DNA from: Pseudonocardia sp. MH-G8
GTDB lineage: Bacteria; Actinomycetota; Actinomycetes; Mycobacteriales; Pseudonocardiaceae
Reading direction: 5' to 3'
Assembly: GCF_002262885.1 (NCBI RefSeq)
Contig: NZ_NKYF01000017.1
Location: 118,052 to 182,051 of the forward strand
DNA length: 64,000 nt
Below, piece by piece: positions 10,635 through 19,070 of this stretch (positions within the stretch are counted from its first letter, which is position 1; every line of letters begins with the position of its first letter). A model generated the notes under the pieces. It had not been told where the DNA came from, made no database searches, and saw only the letters and a program-made list of their open reading frames with translations. Both the position numbers and the translations under genes were made by a program.

Positions 10635-11587
10635 AGGTCGAGACCACGCGGTCGGCCGCCGCCGTCCGGCTCCAGCACGCCGTGGGCTTCCGCCCGCACG
10701 GCGGCGACCCGGTGGCACAGCTGGGCCCCCTCGCCGCCGCGGCCCTCGACCGCGGTGAGCGGGTCGCCGTGGCCCTCGCGCCGGCCACCCGCGACGCCCT
10801 CGACGCGCACCTGGGCGGCGCGGCGGCACTGGTCGCCCTCACCGCCGCCGACGACGCCGAGGGCGTCTCCGCCCAGACCACGGCCACGCACTGGGCGCTC
10901 GAGCTGCGTGCGCTCACCGCCACCCCCGCCGGCCCGGTCACGGTCCTCACCGAGCACCTCGACCACCTCGACGGCGCCGACGGCAGGTTCTGGACCGAGC
11001 TCGACGCCGCCCTCAACGTGGCGCTGGCCGACCTGCCGGTGCGCCTCACCTGCTCCTACCCCGAGCTCGCCGTGCACCAGGAGATCCTCGACGGCGCCCG
11101 GCGCAACCACCCGCTGCTGCTCGTCGACGGGCAGCTGCAGCGCAACCCCGCCCACCGCCACCCCCGCGAGGTCCTCACCGAGCGGCCCGCTCCCGCGCCG
11201 CCGCTGCTCGGACCCCCGGACGTGCAGGTGCCGTTCAGCGCATGGCGCCTGCACGAGGTGCGGGCGGCCGTCGAGCGGGCGCTGGCCGGCTCGGACTGCC
11301 CGCAGGAGCGGATCGAGGACGTCGTCCTCGCGGTCAACGAGGTGGCCACGAACGCCGTGGAGCACGGCACCCCGGATGCGCAGCTGTCGCTGTGGACGGG
11401 CGGTCGCGGGCTGCTGTGCGAGATCGACGACGCCGGCGTGCTGCGCGACCCGCTCCCGGGCCTGCAGGCCCCCCACCCGTCGGACCCGCGGGGACGCGGG
11501 GTGTGGATCGCCCGCCAGCTCTGCGACTCGCTGCACGTCTGGACCGACGGCCGTGGCACCCATGTCCGGATGCGTGCCACGCCGTGA
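10631..11587 (+). CDS. MEDS-domain anti-sigma-type ATPase
   Basis: 318 residues. The N-terminal half is again a MEDS-like sensory domain (RPHGGDPVAQLGPLAAAALDRGERVAVAL... LTCSYPELAVHQEIL). The C-terminal domain (about residues 200-315) is an RsbW-type HATPase with N-box AVNEVATNAVEHG, an IDDAGVL G1 box and the G2 box GRGVWIARQLCD. GTG 10631 overlaps the previous stop (GTGA). Together the two genes look like a partner-switch pair in which antagonist and ATPase carry the same sensor. No sigma factor is adjacent; the nearest RsbW-like gene is 12653-13183 on the other strand. Confidence 0.82.
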   Translation: MKVETTRSAAAVRLQHAVGFRPHGGDPVAQLGPLAAAALDRGERVAVALAPATRDALDAHLGGAAALVALTAADDAEGVSAQTTATHWALELRALTATPAGPVTVLTEHLDHLDGADGRFWTELDAALNVALADLPVRLTCSYPELAVHQEILDGARRNHPLLLVDGQLQRNPAHRHPREVLTERPAPAPPLLGPPDVQVPFSAWRLHEVRAAVERALAGSDCPQERIEDVVLAVNEVATNAVEHGTPDAQLSLWTGGRGLLCEIDDAGVLRDPLPGLQAPHPSDPRGRGVWIARQLCDSLHVWTDGRGTHVRMRATP

Positions 11588-11766
11588 GTACGATCGGCCC
11601 TGCGCTCGTTCGTCACCCGGACGGCCCTGGCCAGCCGGAAGTGTGACGAAGATGCCCCTTGGCAAGGCAGGCACACCGGAGAACACTCTTCCGCGGACTC
11701 CGGCGCCATCGTGCTGCCGAGGGGTCACCACGAGCTCCGGCCGGGCACTCCACATTTGGGACGATC

Positions 11767-12645
11767 ATGTCTGACGATCAGCGAGGATCTCGCACGACCC
11801 AGGCGCACGTCGCCACGCACCAGGTCGCGGGGCACCAGGTCAGGGTGCTGGGGTCCTTCACCCTCACCTCGGGCGGCAGCAGCGTCCCGCTGGGGGTCGA
11901 TTCGCGCAGGCTCGTCGCCTACCTGGCCGTGCACCCGCGCCCCCAGGAGCCCGGCGCCCTCGCCGCCGACCTGTGGCCCGGTGTGCCCGCCGCCGCGGCC
12001 CTGCGCCTGCTCGACGAGGCGGCCGACGCCGTCGGGGTGCCCGCGCTGTTCACCGACGCCGACCTCACCGGGCCGCTGGCCCTGGCCGCCGACGTGCACG
12101 TCGACCTCGCCGACGCGCTCGGTCTCGTCCGGGCCCTCCCCGAGATCCCCGCCACCGACAGCCCCGACATCGCGCTCCTGTCGGCCGACATCCTCCCCGG
12201 GTGGACCGCGTCGTGGATCGCCGTCGAGCGCGAGCGGTTCCGCCAGCTGCGGCTGCACGCGCTCGAGGAGCGCAGCCTGCGGCTGGCGGCAGCGGGGCGC
12301 TACCCGGAGGCGGTCGCGATGGCGGAGGGCGCCGTGCAGGTGGCACCCAGCCGGGAGAGCGCGCGGCGCGCCCTGATCGAGGCGCACCTCGCGGAGGGCG
12401 ACATCGCCGCCGCGGTGGCCGCCTACGACGACTACCAGGAGCTGCTGCGCTCCAGCGTCGGCCCCGCCTCCTCCGGGCTCGACGCCCTCTTCCCGCCCTC
12501 GCCCGCGTGGCCACTGTTGCGTGCGCGCCACCCCATGCCCCGCTCCGCGGTCCAGCTGCCGGGGCTGCGCTCGGTACGCGGCGCAGCCGGCGGCTCCCGA
12601 CGTTTGGTGGCCGGCGGCTCGGTGCCCGGCACCGCCCGCTCCTGA
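11767..12645 (+). CDS. BTAD-domain transcriptional regulator (SARP-like)
   Basis: 292 residues. A weak winged-helix region (RVLGSFTLTSGGSSVPLGVDSRRLVAYLAVHPR, about 24-110) is followed by a bacterial transcriptional activation domain (about 135-265; WTASWIAVERERFRQLRLHALEERSLRLAAAGRYPEAV). This is the architecture of small SARP/AfsR-type activators without the NB-ARC ATPase. The C-terminal 35 residues are low-complexity and basic. ATG 11767 follows a 179-bp gap with no clear promoter. The stop is 7 bp from that of the convergent RsbW-like gene. Target genes unknown. Confidence 0.75.
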   Translation: MSDDQRGSRTTQAHVATHQVAGHQVRVLGSFTLTSGGSSVPLGVDSRRLVAYLAVHPRPQEPGALAADLWPGVPAAAALRLLDEAADAVGVPALFTDADLTGPLALAADVHVDLADALGLVRALPEIPATDSPDIALLSADILPGWTASWIAVERERFRQLRLHALEERSLRLAAAGRYPEAVAMAEGAVQVAPSRESARRALIEAHLAEGDIAAAVAAYDDYQELLRSSVGPASSGLDALFPPSPAWPLLRARHPMPRSAVQLPGLRSVRGAAGGSRRLVAGGSVPGTARS

Positions 12646-12652
12646 TCTGCTC

Positions 12653-13183
12653 CTAGGAAGCCGGGATCGCGAAGGTCACCTCGGTGCCCTGCGTCGTCCG
12701 TCGCACCCGCATCTCGCGTGACAGCTGCTGGATGAGCGCCAGCCCGCGGCCGCGGTAGCCCGGATCGGCCGGCGCGGGGCGCCAGCGGCCGCGGTCGGAC
12801 ACCCGCGCGGCCACCACGGGCCCGTCCCGGCGCGCGCACAGTTCCAGTTCCACCTCCACGGCCGCCGCGGCGTCCCGGCGCGGACCGTCGGAGACGTACG
12901 CGTGCTCGATGCCGTTCGACACGGCCTCGCCCACCGCGAGCTGCAGGTCGATCACGACGTCGTCGGGCAGCCCGTGCCCGCATGCCCACCGCTGCACGCG
13001 GCGGCGCACGATGCGCAGTTCGGCCAGCGCGGCAGGGCACCGCAGCCGCAGCCACTGCGCGGGCGGCGTCCGGTCGTCCAGCTCGGTCACCGCCCAGTGG
13101 TCCCCCGCAACCGGTCCGGGCAAACCGCTCAGGAGCTCCCCGGTGTCAGGAGCACGGTGATCGGGTACCCGCGCGACATGCAT
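12653..13183 (-). CDS. RsbW-like anti-sigma/regulatory ATPase
   Basis: 176 residues ending in a HATPase_c_2 domain: N-box LAVGEAVSNGIEHAYV, a DRGRW G1-like box, and GRGLALIQQL. Such stand-alone ATPases bind sigma factors or kinases in actinobacterial partner switches. ATG 13183 has GGAGG four bases upstream and is my choice; the frame stays open to 13261. The first six bases overlap the start of the divergent small gene at 13178. Which sigma factor it would bind cannot be told from sequence. Confidence 0.78.
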   Translation of the reverse strand: MHVARVPDHRAPDTGELLSGLPGPVAGDHWAVTELDDRTPPAQWLRLRCPAALAELRIVRRRVQRWACGHGLPDDVVIDLQLAVGEAVSNGIEHAYVSDGPRRDAAAAVEVELELCARRDGPVVAARVSDRGRWRPAPADPGYRGRGLALIQQLSREMRVRRTTQGTEVTFAIPAS

Positions 13184-13417
13184 GGTTCCTCCGAACCCGA
13201 CGTCGAGGTCGACCCGCAGGTCGCGCGCCACCGCGACACCGGCGGCGTCGATCCCGACCACAAGGACCGCCCGGACGACTCCGGGGCCGACCCGGACGGG
13301 CCGAGCACCACCGGCACCGACGAGAACGAGCAGTTCGTCGGCCGGGTGGCCGGGCAGGACTCCGGCTACACGGGCGAGACCGGTGCCGAGGCCCGCGCGG
13401 AGGGGAATTCCCGATGA
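13178..13417 (+). CDS. Small acidic hypothetical protein
   Basis: 79 residues, strongly acidic and Gly/Asp-rich, with the recognisable C-terminal segment FVGRVAGQDSGYTGETGAEAR found in short uncharacterised actinobacterial proteins. It ends in an ATGA overlap with the DUF4235 gene, which supports real translation. The start is uncertain: ATG 13178 overlaps the beginning of the divergent ATPase gene, and no good ribosome site precedes it; a later GTG near 13199 is possible. Function unknown. Confidence 0.6.
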   Translation: MHGSSEPDVEVDPQVARHRDTGGVDPDHKDRPDDSGADPDGPSTTGTDENEQFVGRVAGQDSGYTGETGAEARAEGNSR

Positions 13418-13731
13418 CCCATCGTGACGGCAGCGAGCTCACCGGGCTCGCCAAGCTCGGCTACAAGCCGTTCGGCCTGGTCCTCGGGCTCGTCGGCGGC
13501 ATGCTCGCCGGCAGGGTCTTCGGCATCATCTGGAAGCGGATCTCCGACGAGGACGAGACACCGCAACCCCTGTCGGACGAGTACAGCACCCGCGAGGTGC
13601 TGCTGGCCGCCACCCTGCAGGGGGCGGTCTTCGGACTGATCAAGACAGCGGTGGACCGGTACGGCATGAAGGGTGTGCGGCGCTTCCTCGACACTCCCCG
13701 CCGGCCGATCCGCGCGCGGACGGAGGTGTGA
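13414..13731 (+). CDS. DUF4235 small membrane protein
   Basis: 105 residues with a glycine-rich hydrophobic segment (FGLVLGLVGGMLAGRVFGIIWKRIS) and a second one (LLAATLQGAVFGLIKTAVDR), the DUF4235 pattern. It is probably a small inner-membrane protein with two helices. The ATG overlaps the preceding stop, and the next gene begins three bases after its own stop, so 13178-14141 is one operon. Role unknown. Confidence 0.85.
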   Translation: MTHRDGSELTGLAKLGYKPFGLVLGLVGGMLAGRVFGIIWKRISDEDETPQPLSDEYSTREVLLAATLQGAVFGLIKTAVDRYGMKGVRRFLDTPRRPIRARTEV

Positions 13732-13733
13732 CG

Positions 13734-14141
13734 ATGCCCGGCAAGGACGCGATGCCCAGCACGGTGGAGCGCTCCGACAAGAAGGCCCAGCGCACGTGGG
13801 TGGAGACCTACGACTCGGCGATGGAGACCTACGGCGACGACGGCGCCCGGGTGCGGCGCACCGCGTTCGCGGCGCTGAAGCACACCCACGAGAAGGTGGG
13901 CGACCACTGGGAGCCCAAGGACCGCAACGGCCCGTCGGACGCGCAGGCGGCCCGCCCGGGGCGCAAGACCGAGAAGCCCACGGCCGGTGGGGTGGACGCG
14001 AAGGCGTCGAAGAAACACCTCATGGACGTGGCGAAGAAGCTCGACGTCCCCGGCCGCTCGTCGATGAAGAAGGACGAGCTGGTCGACGCCATCCAGAAGG
14101 CGAACAACCGCAAGACCGCGAAGTCCCGCGGCAAGAAGTAG
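13734..14141 (+). CDS. ChaB domain / Rho N-terminal domain protein
   Basis: 135 residues. The N-terminal half (STVERSDKKAQRTWVETYDS ... AALKHTHEKVGDHWEPK) is a ChaB domain, a small fold named for a cation-transport regulator. The C-terminal half (KKHLMDVAKKLDVPGRSSMK, KDELVDAIQKAN) is a Rho_N/SAP-like helical domain that often binds nucleic acid, followed by a basic tail. ATG 13734 has GGAGG seven bases upstream. Last gene of the three-gene operon, followed by a strong hairpin. Stress-associated nucleic-acid binding is an inference. Confidence 0.85.
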   Translation: MPGKDAMPSTVERSDKKAQRTWVETYDSAMETYGDDGARVRRTAFAALKHTHEKVGDHWEPKDRNGPSDAQAARPGRKTEKPTAGGVDAKASKKHLMDVAKKLDVPGRSSMKKDELVDAIQKANNRKTAKSRGKK

Positions 14142-14151
14142 CGCGACGCCC

Positions 14152-14195
14152 CCGTGAGTGGATACGGGTGCTGGGGCACCCGTATCCACTCACGG
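14152..14195. terminator. Long perfect hairpin terminator between convergent genes
   Basis: A perfect 19-bp inverted repeat (left arm 14152-14170, loop CTGGGG, right arm 14177-14195), followed on the plus strand by CTGTTTTCT. It ends the ChaB operon and lies 7 bp beyond the stop of the convergent FGD gene, so it probably serves both strands. Confidence 0.88.
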
Positions 14196-14202
14196 CTGTT
14201 TT

Positions 14203-15219
14203 CTACAGGGCGCGCAGGCGCGGCAGGACGTCCTCGGCGAACTGGGAGAGGAAGCGCTCCTGGTCCTGCCCCGGACCGTGGAACACCAAGTGGTTCAGCC
14301 CGGCGTCGACGTAGGGCTTGATCTGCGCCACGGCCTCGTCGGGGTCGGAGGCGACGATCCAGCGCTTGGCCACCTGCTCGATCGGCAGCTCGTCGGCGAG
14401 GCGCTCCATCTCCACCGACGAGTCGACGCTGTGCTTCTGCTCGGGCGTCAGCGACAGCGGCGCCCAGAACCGGGTGTTCTCCAGTGCCTGGCGCGGATCC
14501 CGGTCGTAGGACATCTTGATCTCGATCATCCGGTCGACGCCCGCCGGGTCGCGCTCGGCGGCGGCGGCGCCCTCCGCGACGGCCGGGAGCAGCTTGTCGG
14601 TGTAGAGCTCCATCCCCTTGCCCGAGGTGCAGATGAAGCCGTCACCGGAGCGGCCGGCGTACTTCGCGACGACGGGCCCGCCCGCGGCCACGTACACCGG
14701 CACCGGCTGCTCGGGCCGGTCGTAGATGGTGGCGCCGACGGTGCGGTAGTACTCGCCCTCGAACGACACCTCCTCCTCGGTCCACAGCGCCCGCATGAGC
14801 CGGATCGACTCCCGCAGCCGCGCGAACCGCTCCTTGAACTCCGGCCACTCCCGCCCGGACACCGCGATCTCGTTCAGCGCCTCGCCGGTGCCGACCCCGA
14901 GCATCACCCGTCCGGGGTAGAGCAGCCCCAGCGTCGCGAACGTCTGCGCGAGCACGGCCGGGTTGTAGCGGAACGTCGGGGTGAGCACCGACGTGCCGAT
15001 CTGCACCCGGGAGGTGCGCTCCCCCACGGCGGCGAGCCACATCAACGACGACGGCGCGTGGCCGCCCTCGTGCCGCCACGGCAGGAAATGGTCCGAGGTC
15101 ACGACGCTGTCGAGGCCCACCTCCTCCGCCCGCACCGCGTACTCCACGAGCTCCCGCGGCGCGAACTGCTCCGCCGAGGCCTTGTATCCGATGCGCAGTC
15201 CGCGCTCCGTTGACGCCAC
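14203..15219 (-). CDS. fgd: F420-dependent glucose-6-phosphate dehydrogenase
   Basis: Luciferase-like enzyme that oxidises glucose-6-phosphate while reducing cofactor F420. The 338 residues follow M. tuberculosis Fgd1 closely: LRIGYKASAEQFAPRELVEY, TSDHFLPWRHEGGHAP, GTSVLTPTFRYNPAVLAQ, GVGTGEALNEIA, GDGFICTSGKG and KRWIVASDPDEAV are all present, including the His and Glu regions of the active site. GTG 15219 gives the expected length and has AAGGA eight bases upstream; ATG 15243 is a weaker alternative. Transcribed divergently from the ABC exporter genes. It signals an F420-using actinobacterium. Confidence 0.95.
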   Translation of the reverse strand: MASTERGLRIGYKASAEQFAPRELVEYAVRAEEVGLDSVVTSDHFLPWRHEGGHAPSSLMWLAAVGERTSRVQIGTSVLTPTFRYNPAVLAQTFATLGLLYPGRVMLGVGTGEALNEIAVSGREWPEFKERFARLRESIRLMRALWTEEEVSFEGEYYRTVGATIYDRPEQPVPVYVAAGGPVVAKYAGRSGDGFICTSGKGMELYTDKLLPAVAEGAAAAERDPAGVDRMIEIKMSYDRDPRQALENTRFWAPLSLTPEQKHSVDSSVEMERLADELPIEQVAKRWIVASDPDEAVAQIKPYVDAGLNHLVFHGPGQDQERFLSQFAEDVLPRLRAL

Positions 15220-15387
15220 GTCCCCGGTCCTTCCCCGTTCCATCCCGATCAACCTGCCCCGTCCAGACTGCCACTCCTGCGGGACTGGACCTCGACCCGC
15301 GTCGAGGTGGTTGCGTCGGTGCATGCCATCGTCCGCACCGGAACTCGCATGCGCGGGCCGCCGGGCCGTCCTAGCGTCGAACGGGCC

Positions 15388-17172
15388 ATGAGCGCCCCGC
15401 CGCCCGACCGGGCCACCCTCGGTTCCCTGCTCCGACTCACCCCCTACGTCCGCCCGCACCGCTGGGTCCTGCTCGCGGGCGGTGCCGCCGCGCTCGGCGG
15501 CACCCTTGCCGGCCTGGCGGTCCCGCTGGTCACCCGCGCCATCGTCGACGGTCCCATCGCCCGCGGTGAGACCGCCGCGCTGCCGTGGCTGGTGCTCGGC
15601 GTCGTGGTGCTGGGCACGCTCGAGGCCCTGCTGACGTTCCTGCGCCGCCGCCTCGTCGCCCGGCCCAGCACCGCGATCGAGGCCACGATGCGCGCCGACC
15701 TGTTCGCCCACCTGCAGCGGCTGCCGGTGGCCTTCCACGACGCGTGGGCCTCGGGCCAGCTGCTCTCCCGCGCCACCTCCGACCTGAACACCGTGCGTTG
15801 GTTCGTGGCGTTCTCCGGGATCTTCCTCGTGGTCAACGTGCTCACCGTGGTGGTCGGCATCGGTGTGCTGCTGTGGTTGTCGGTGTGGCTCGGCCTGGTC
15901 ATCGCCGTGACGGCCGTGCCGCTGCTGGCGCTCACGCTCACGCTGGAGCGCCGCTTCTCCGTGGCCGCGCGCCAGGCCCAGGACCAGGCCGGCGACCTCG
16001 CCACCGTGGTGGAGGAGTCGGCGCTGGGCATCCGCGTGCTCAAGTCGCTGGGCCGCGGGCGCAGGCTCACCGCCCGCTTCGTGGCCGACGCGCGCGGCCT
16101 GCGCGGCACCGAGCTGCTGAAGGTGCGGCTGATCGCCGCCCTCTGGGCGGTGCTCGTGCTGCTCCCCGAGGGCGCGATCGCCGTGGTGCTCGGGCTGGGC
16201 GCGTACGGCGTCGCCGACGGCTCGCTGACGATCGGCACGCTCGTCGCCGCGGTCACCGTGATGACCTACCTCTACTGGCCGGTCGCCTCCCTGGGATGGC
16301 TGCTCGCCCAGGCCAGCGAGGCGGCCGCGGCCACCCGCCGGTACTGGGAGGTCCGCGACGTGCCTCCCGCGATCGTCGACCCGCCCGACCCCGTCACCCT
16401 GGCGCGGCCCGTGCGCGGCGCGCTCGCGCTGCGCGAGGTCCGGTTCCGCTACCCCGGCAGCGACCGGGAGATCCTGCGCGGGGTCGATCTCGCGGTGCGC
16501 CCCGGCGAGACGATGGCGCTGGTCGGCGCCACGGGCTCCGGCAAGACCACGCTCACCGCACTCCTCACCCGCCTCGAGGACGTCACCGGCGGTGCGGTCC
16601 TGCTCGACGGCGTCGACGTGCGGCGGCTGCGTCTGGCCGAGCTGCGCGCCTGCGTCGCCACCGCGTTCGAGGACCCGGTTCTGATCTCGGCGAGCGTGCG
16701 GGAGAACGTCACGCTCGGCCTGAGCGGCAGCACGAGCGACGAACAGGTCTGGGAGGCGCTGCGGGTGGCCAGCGCCGACGGCTTCGTCGCTGCCCTGCCC
16801 TGGGGCCTCGACACCCGGATCGGTGAGCAGGGCATGTCGCTCTCGGGTGGGCAGCGCCAGCGGCTCGCGCTCGCCCGGGCCGTGGTCTCCCACCCGCCGG
16901 TGCTGGTCCTGGACGACCCGCTCTCGGCCCTGGACGTGCACACCGAGGCCGAGGTGGAGGCCGCGCTGCGCCGCGTGCTGGGCGGGGTCACCGCGCTCGT
17001 CGTCGCGCACCGGCCCTCCACCGTGCAGCTCGCCGACCGGGTCGCCCTGCTCGACGGCGGGCGCATCACCGCGGTCGGCACGCACACCGAGTTGCTCGCC
17101 GGGCACCCGGAGTACCGCAGGTTGCTCACCAGCCTCGAGAGCGACGACGAGCGTACGGAGGTGGGGGCGTGA
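15388..17172 (+). CDS. ABC exporter half-transporter with a degenerate ATPase site
   Basis: 594 residues: six-helix transmembrane domain (to about residue 320), then a nucleotide-binding domain. Walker A is GATGSGKTT (about 378-386) and the signature is SLSGGQRQ. Walker B is VLVLDDPLSALD, with Asp in place of the catalytic Glu. The switch histidine (VVAHRPST) is present. This Glu-to-Asp change is typical of one partner in heterodimeric exporters such as TM287/288. ATG 15388 is my choice. The stop overlaps the GTG of the second half-transporter. Exported substrate unknown. Confidence 0.92.
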   Translation: MSAPPPDRATLGSLLRLTPYVRPHRWVLLAGGAAALGGTLAGLAVPLVTRAIVDGPIARGETAALPWLVLGVVVLGTLEALLTFLRRRLVARPSTAIEATMRADLFAHLQRLPVAFHDAWASGQLLSRATSDLNTVRWFVAFSGIFLVVNVLTVVVGIGVLLWLSVWLGLVIAVTAVPLLALTLTLERRFSVAARQAQDQAGDLATVVEESALGIRVLKSLGRGRRLTARFVADARGLRGTELLKVRLIAALWAVLVLLPEGAIAVVLGLGAYGVADGSLTIGTLVAAVTVMTYLYWPVASLGWLLAQASEAAAATRRYWEVRDVPPAIVDPPDPVTLARPVRGALALREVRFRYPGSDREILRGVDLAVRPGETMALVGATGSGKTTLTALLTRLEDVTGGAVLLDGVDVRRLRLAELRACVATAFEDPVLISASVRENVTLGLSGSTSDEQVWEALRVASADGFVAALPWGLDTRIGEQGMSLSGGQRQRLALARAVVSHPPVLVLDDPLSALDVHTEAEVEAALRRVLGGVTALVVAHRPSTVQLADRVALLDGGRITAVGTHTELLAGHPEYRRLLTSLESDDERTEVGA

Positions 17173-19070
17173 GCACCGGGACGGCCACCGACAACGAGCC
17201 CGCCGACCACGAGTCCGCCGACGACGAGGCCTGGCGCGGGATCCCCGCCGACGCCGGAGGGGGAGCCGGGGAGGAGGCCGACGCCGTCGACCGGCGCACC
17301 GGGCTGCGCCTGCAGGCCCGCGCCCGCCGGCTCGTCGCGGAGCTGCTGCGACCGCACCGGTCCGCCGTCGTGCTGGCCGCCGTGCTGCTGGTCGCCGAGA
17401 ACGCCGTGATGCTGGCCGGCCCCCTGCTGGTGGCGCTGGCCATCGACACCGGGGTGCCGGCGGCGCTCGACGGGCGCCCGGGCCCGCTCGCCGCGGCAGT
17501 CGCCGGATACGCCGCCACCGGGCTCGCCGGCGCCGGGCTGCGGGCGGGCTTCCTGCTGCTGTCCGGGCGCATCGGCCAGGACCTGCTGCTGGACCTGCGC
17601 CGGCGCGTGTTCGGCCACGGCCAGCGCCTCTCGCTCGACTTCCACGAGTCGTTCACCTCGGGGCGGCTGATCTCCCGGCTCACCAGCGACATGGACGCGC
17701 TGTCGGACCTCCTGGAGAAGGGCCTGGACGGGCTGTTCGGCGCCGTGCTCTCGCTGGTGGGCACCACGGTCCTGCTGATCTGGATCGACCCGCTTCTGGC
17801 CGCGGTGGTGCTGGCCGGGTTCGGTCCGCTGCTGCTGCTCACCCGCTGGTTCCAGCGCAGCTCCCGGGCGAGCTACCGGCGCACCCGCAGCACCGTGGCC
17901 CGGTTGATCGTGCACTTCGTGGAGTCGGTCAACGGGATCCGCGCGGTGCAGGCGTTCGGCCGGGAGCGGCGCAACGACGAGATCCTCGACGACCTGTCCG
18001 GCGCGTACCGCGACGCCAACACCACGGCGTTCCTCACCGTCGCGTGGTTCGTGGCCGGGGTGCGCCTGGTCGGCAACCTCACGCTGGCGCTGGTCCTGCT
18101 GCTGGGCGGGCTGCGTGTCGTGGACGGCGCGCTCGCGCTCGGCGCGCTCACCGCGTTCATGCTCTACCTGCGCCGCTTCTACGACCCGCTCGACGACCTG
18201 GCCCAGTTCTTCAACAGCTACCAGTCCGCAGCCGCCGCGCTGGAGAAGATCTCCTCGGTGCTGGACACGCCCGTGGGCGTACCCGAACCGGAGCACCCGG
18301 TGCGGCTGCCCGCACCGGTGCGGGGCGAGCTGGAGTTCGACCGGGTGCGGTTCACCTACGCCCGTTCCGCCGACCGGACGGTGCTGCCGGAGTTCACGCT
18401 GCACGTGCCTGCCGGGCAGACGGTGGCGCTGGTGGGGGCCACCGGCGCGGGCAAGTCGACGCTGGCCAAGCTCGCGGCCCGGTTCTACGACCCCACCGAG
18501 GGCGCCGTGCGGCTCGACGGCGTGGACCTGCGCGAGGTCGCCGACGCCGAGCTGCGCTCCGCGCTGGTGATGATCACCCAGGAGGCGTTCCTGTTCTCCG
18601 GGTCGGTGGCCGACAACATCGCGATGGGCCACCGCGCGGGCGTGGTCCCCTCCCGTGAGGAGGTCGTGGCCGCGGCCGAGGCCGTCGGGGCGCGGGAGTT
18701 CGTGGAGGCGCTCCCGGAGGGCTTCGACACCGACGTCCGCAAACGGGGCGGCCGGCTCTCGGCAGGCCAGCGCCAGCTCGTGGCGCTGGCCCGGGTGGTG
18801 CTGGCCGACCCGTCGGTCGTGCTGCTCGACGAGGCGACCTCCTCGCTGGACATCCCCTCCGAGCGCGCGGTGCAGGACGCCCTGGAGACCGTGCTCGCCG
18901 GGCGGACAGCGTTGATCATCGCCCACCGGCTGTCGACCGTGCTGATCGCCGACCGCGTGCTCGTGCTCGCCGACGGCCGCATCGTGCAGGACGGCACGCC
19001 CGAGGCCCTCCTGGACGAGGAGGGCGATTTCGCACGGCTCCACGAGGCGTGGCGCGCCAGCCTCGCCTGA
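17169..19070 (+). CDS. ABC exporter half-transporter with a canonical Walker B
   Basis: 633 residues with an acidic N-terminal extension of about 40 residues, a six-helix membrane domain and an ATPase domain. Walker A is GATGAGKST (about 423), Walker B VVLLDEATSSLD keeps the catalytic Glu, and the signature is LSAGQ rather than LSGGQ. The altered signature pairs with the altered Walker B of the partner, which would create one degenerate and one active ATP site in the heterodimer. The GTG start overlaps the preceding stop (GTGAGC). Multidrug or lipid export is possible but not shown. Confidence 0.92.
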   Translation: MSTGTATDNEPADHESADDEAWRGIPADAGGGAGEEADAVDRRTGLRLQARARRLVAELLRPHRSAVVLAAVLLVAENAVMLAGPLLVALAIDTGVPAALDGRPGPLAAAVAGYAATGLAGAGLRAGFLLLSGRIGQDLLLDLRRRVFGHGQRLSLDFHESFTSGRLISRLTSDMDALSDLLEKGLDGLFGAVLSLVGTTVLLIWIDPLLAAVVLAGFGPLLLLTRWFQRSSRASYRRTRSTVARLIVHFVESVNGIRAVQAFGRERRNDEILDDLSGAYRDANTTAFLTVAWFVAGVRLVGNLTLALVLLLGGLRVVDGALALGALTAFMLYLRRFYDPLDDLAQFFNSYQSAAAALEKISSVLDTPVGVPEPEHPVRLPAPVRGELEFDRVRFTYARSADRTVLPEFTLHVPAGQTVALVGATGAGKSTLAKLAARFYDPTEGAVRLDGVDLREVADAELRSALVMITQEAFLFSGSVADNIAMGHRAGVVPSREEVVAAAEAVGAREFVEALPEGFDTDVRKRGGRLSAGQRQLVALARVVLADPSVVLLDEATSSLDIPSERAVQDALETVLAGRTALIIAHRLSTVLIADRVLVLADGRIVQDGTPEALLDEEGDFARLHEAWRASLA

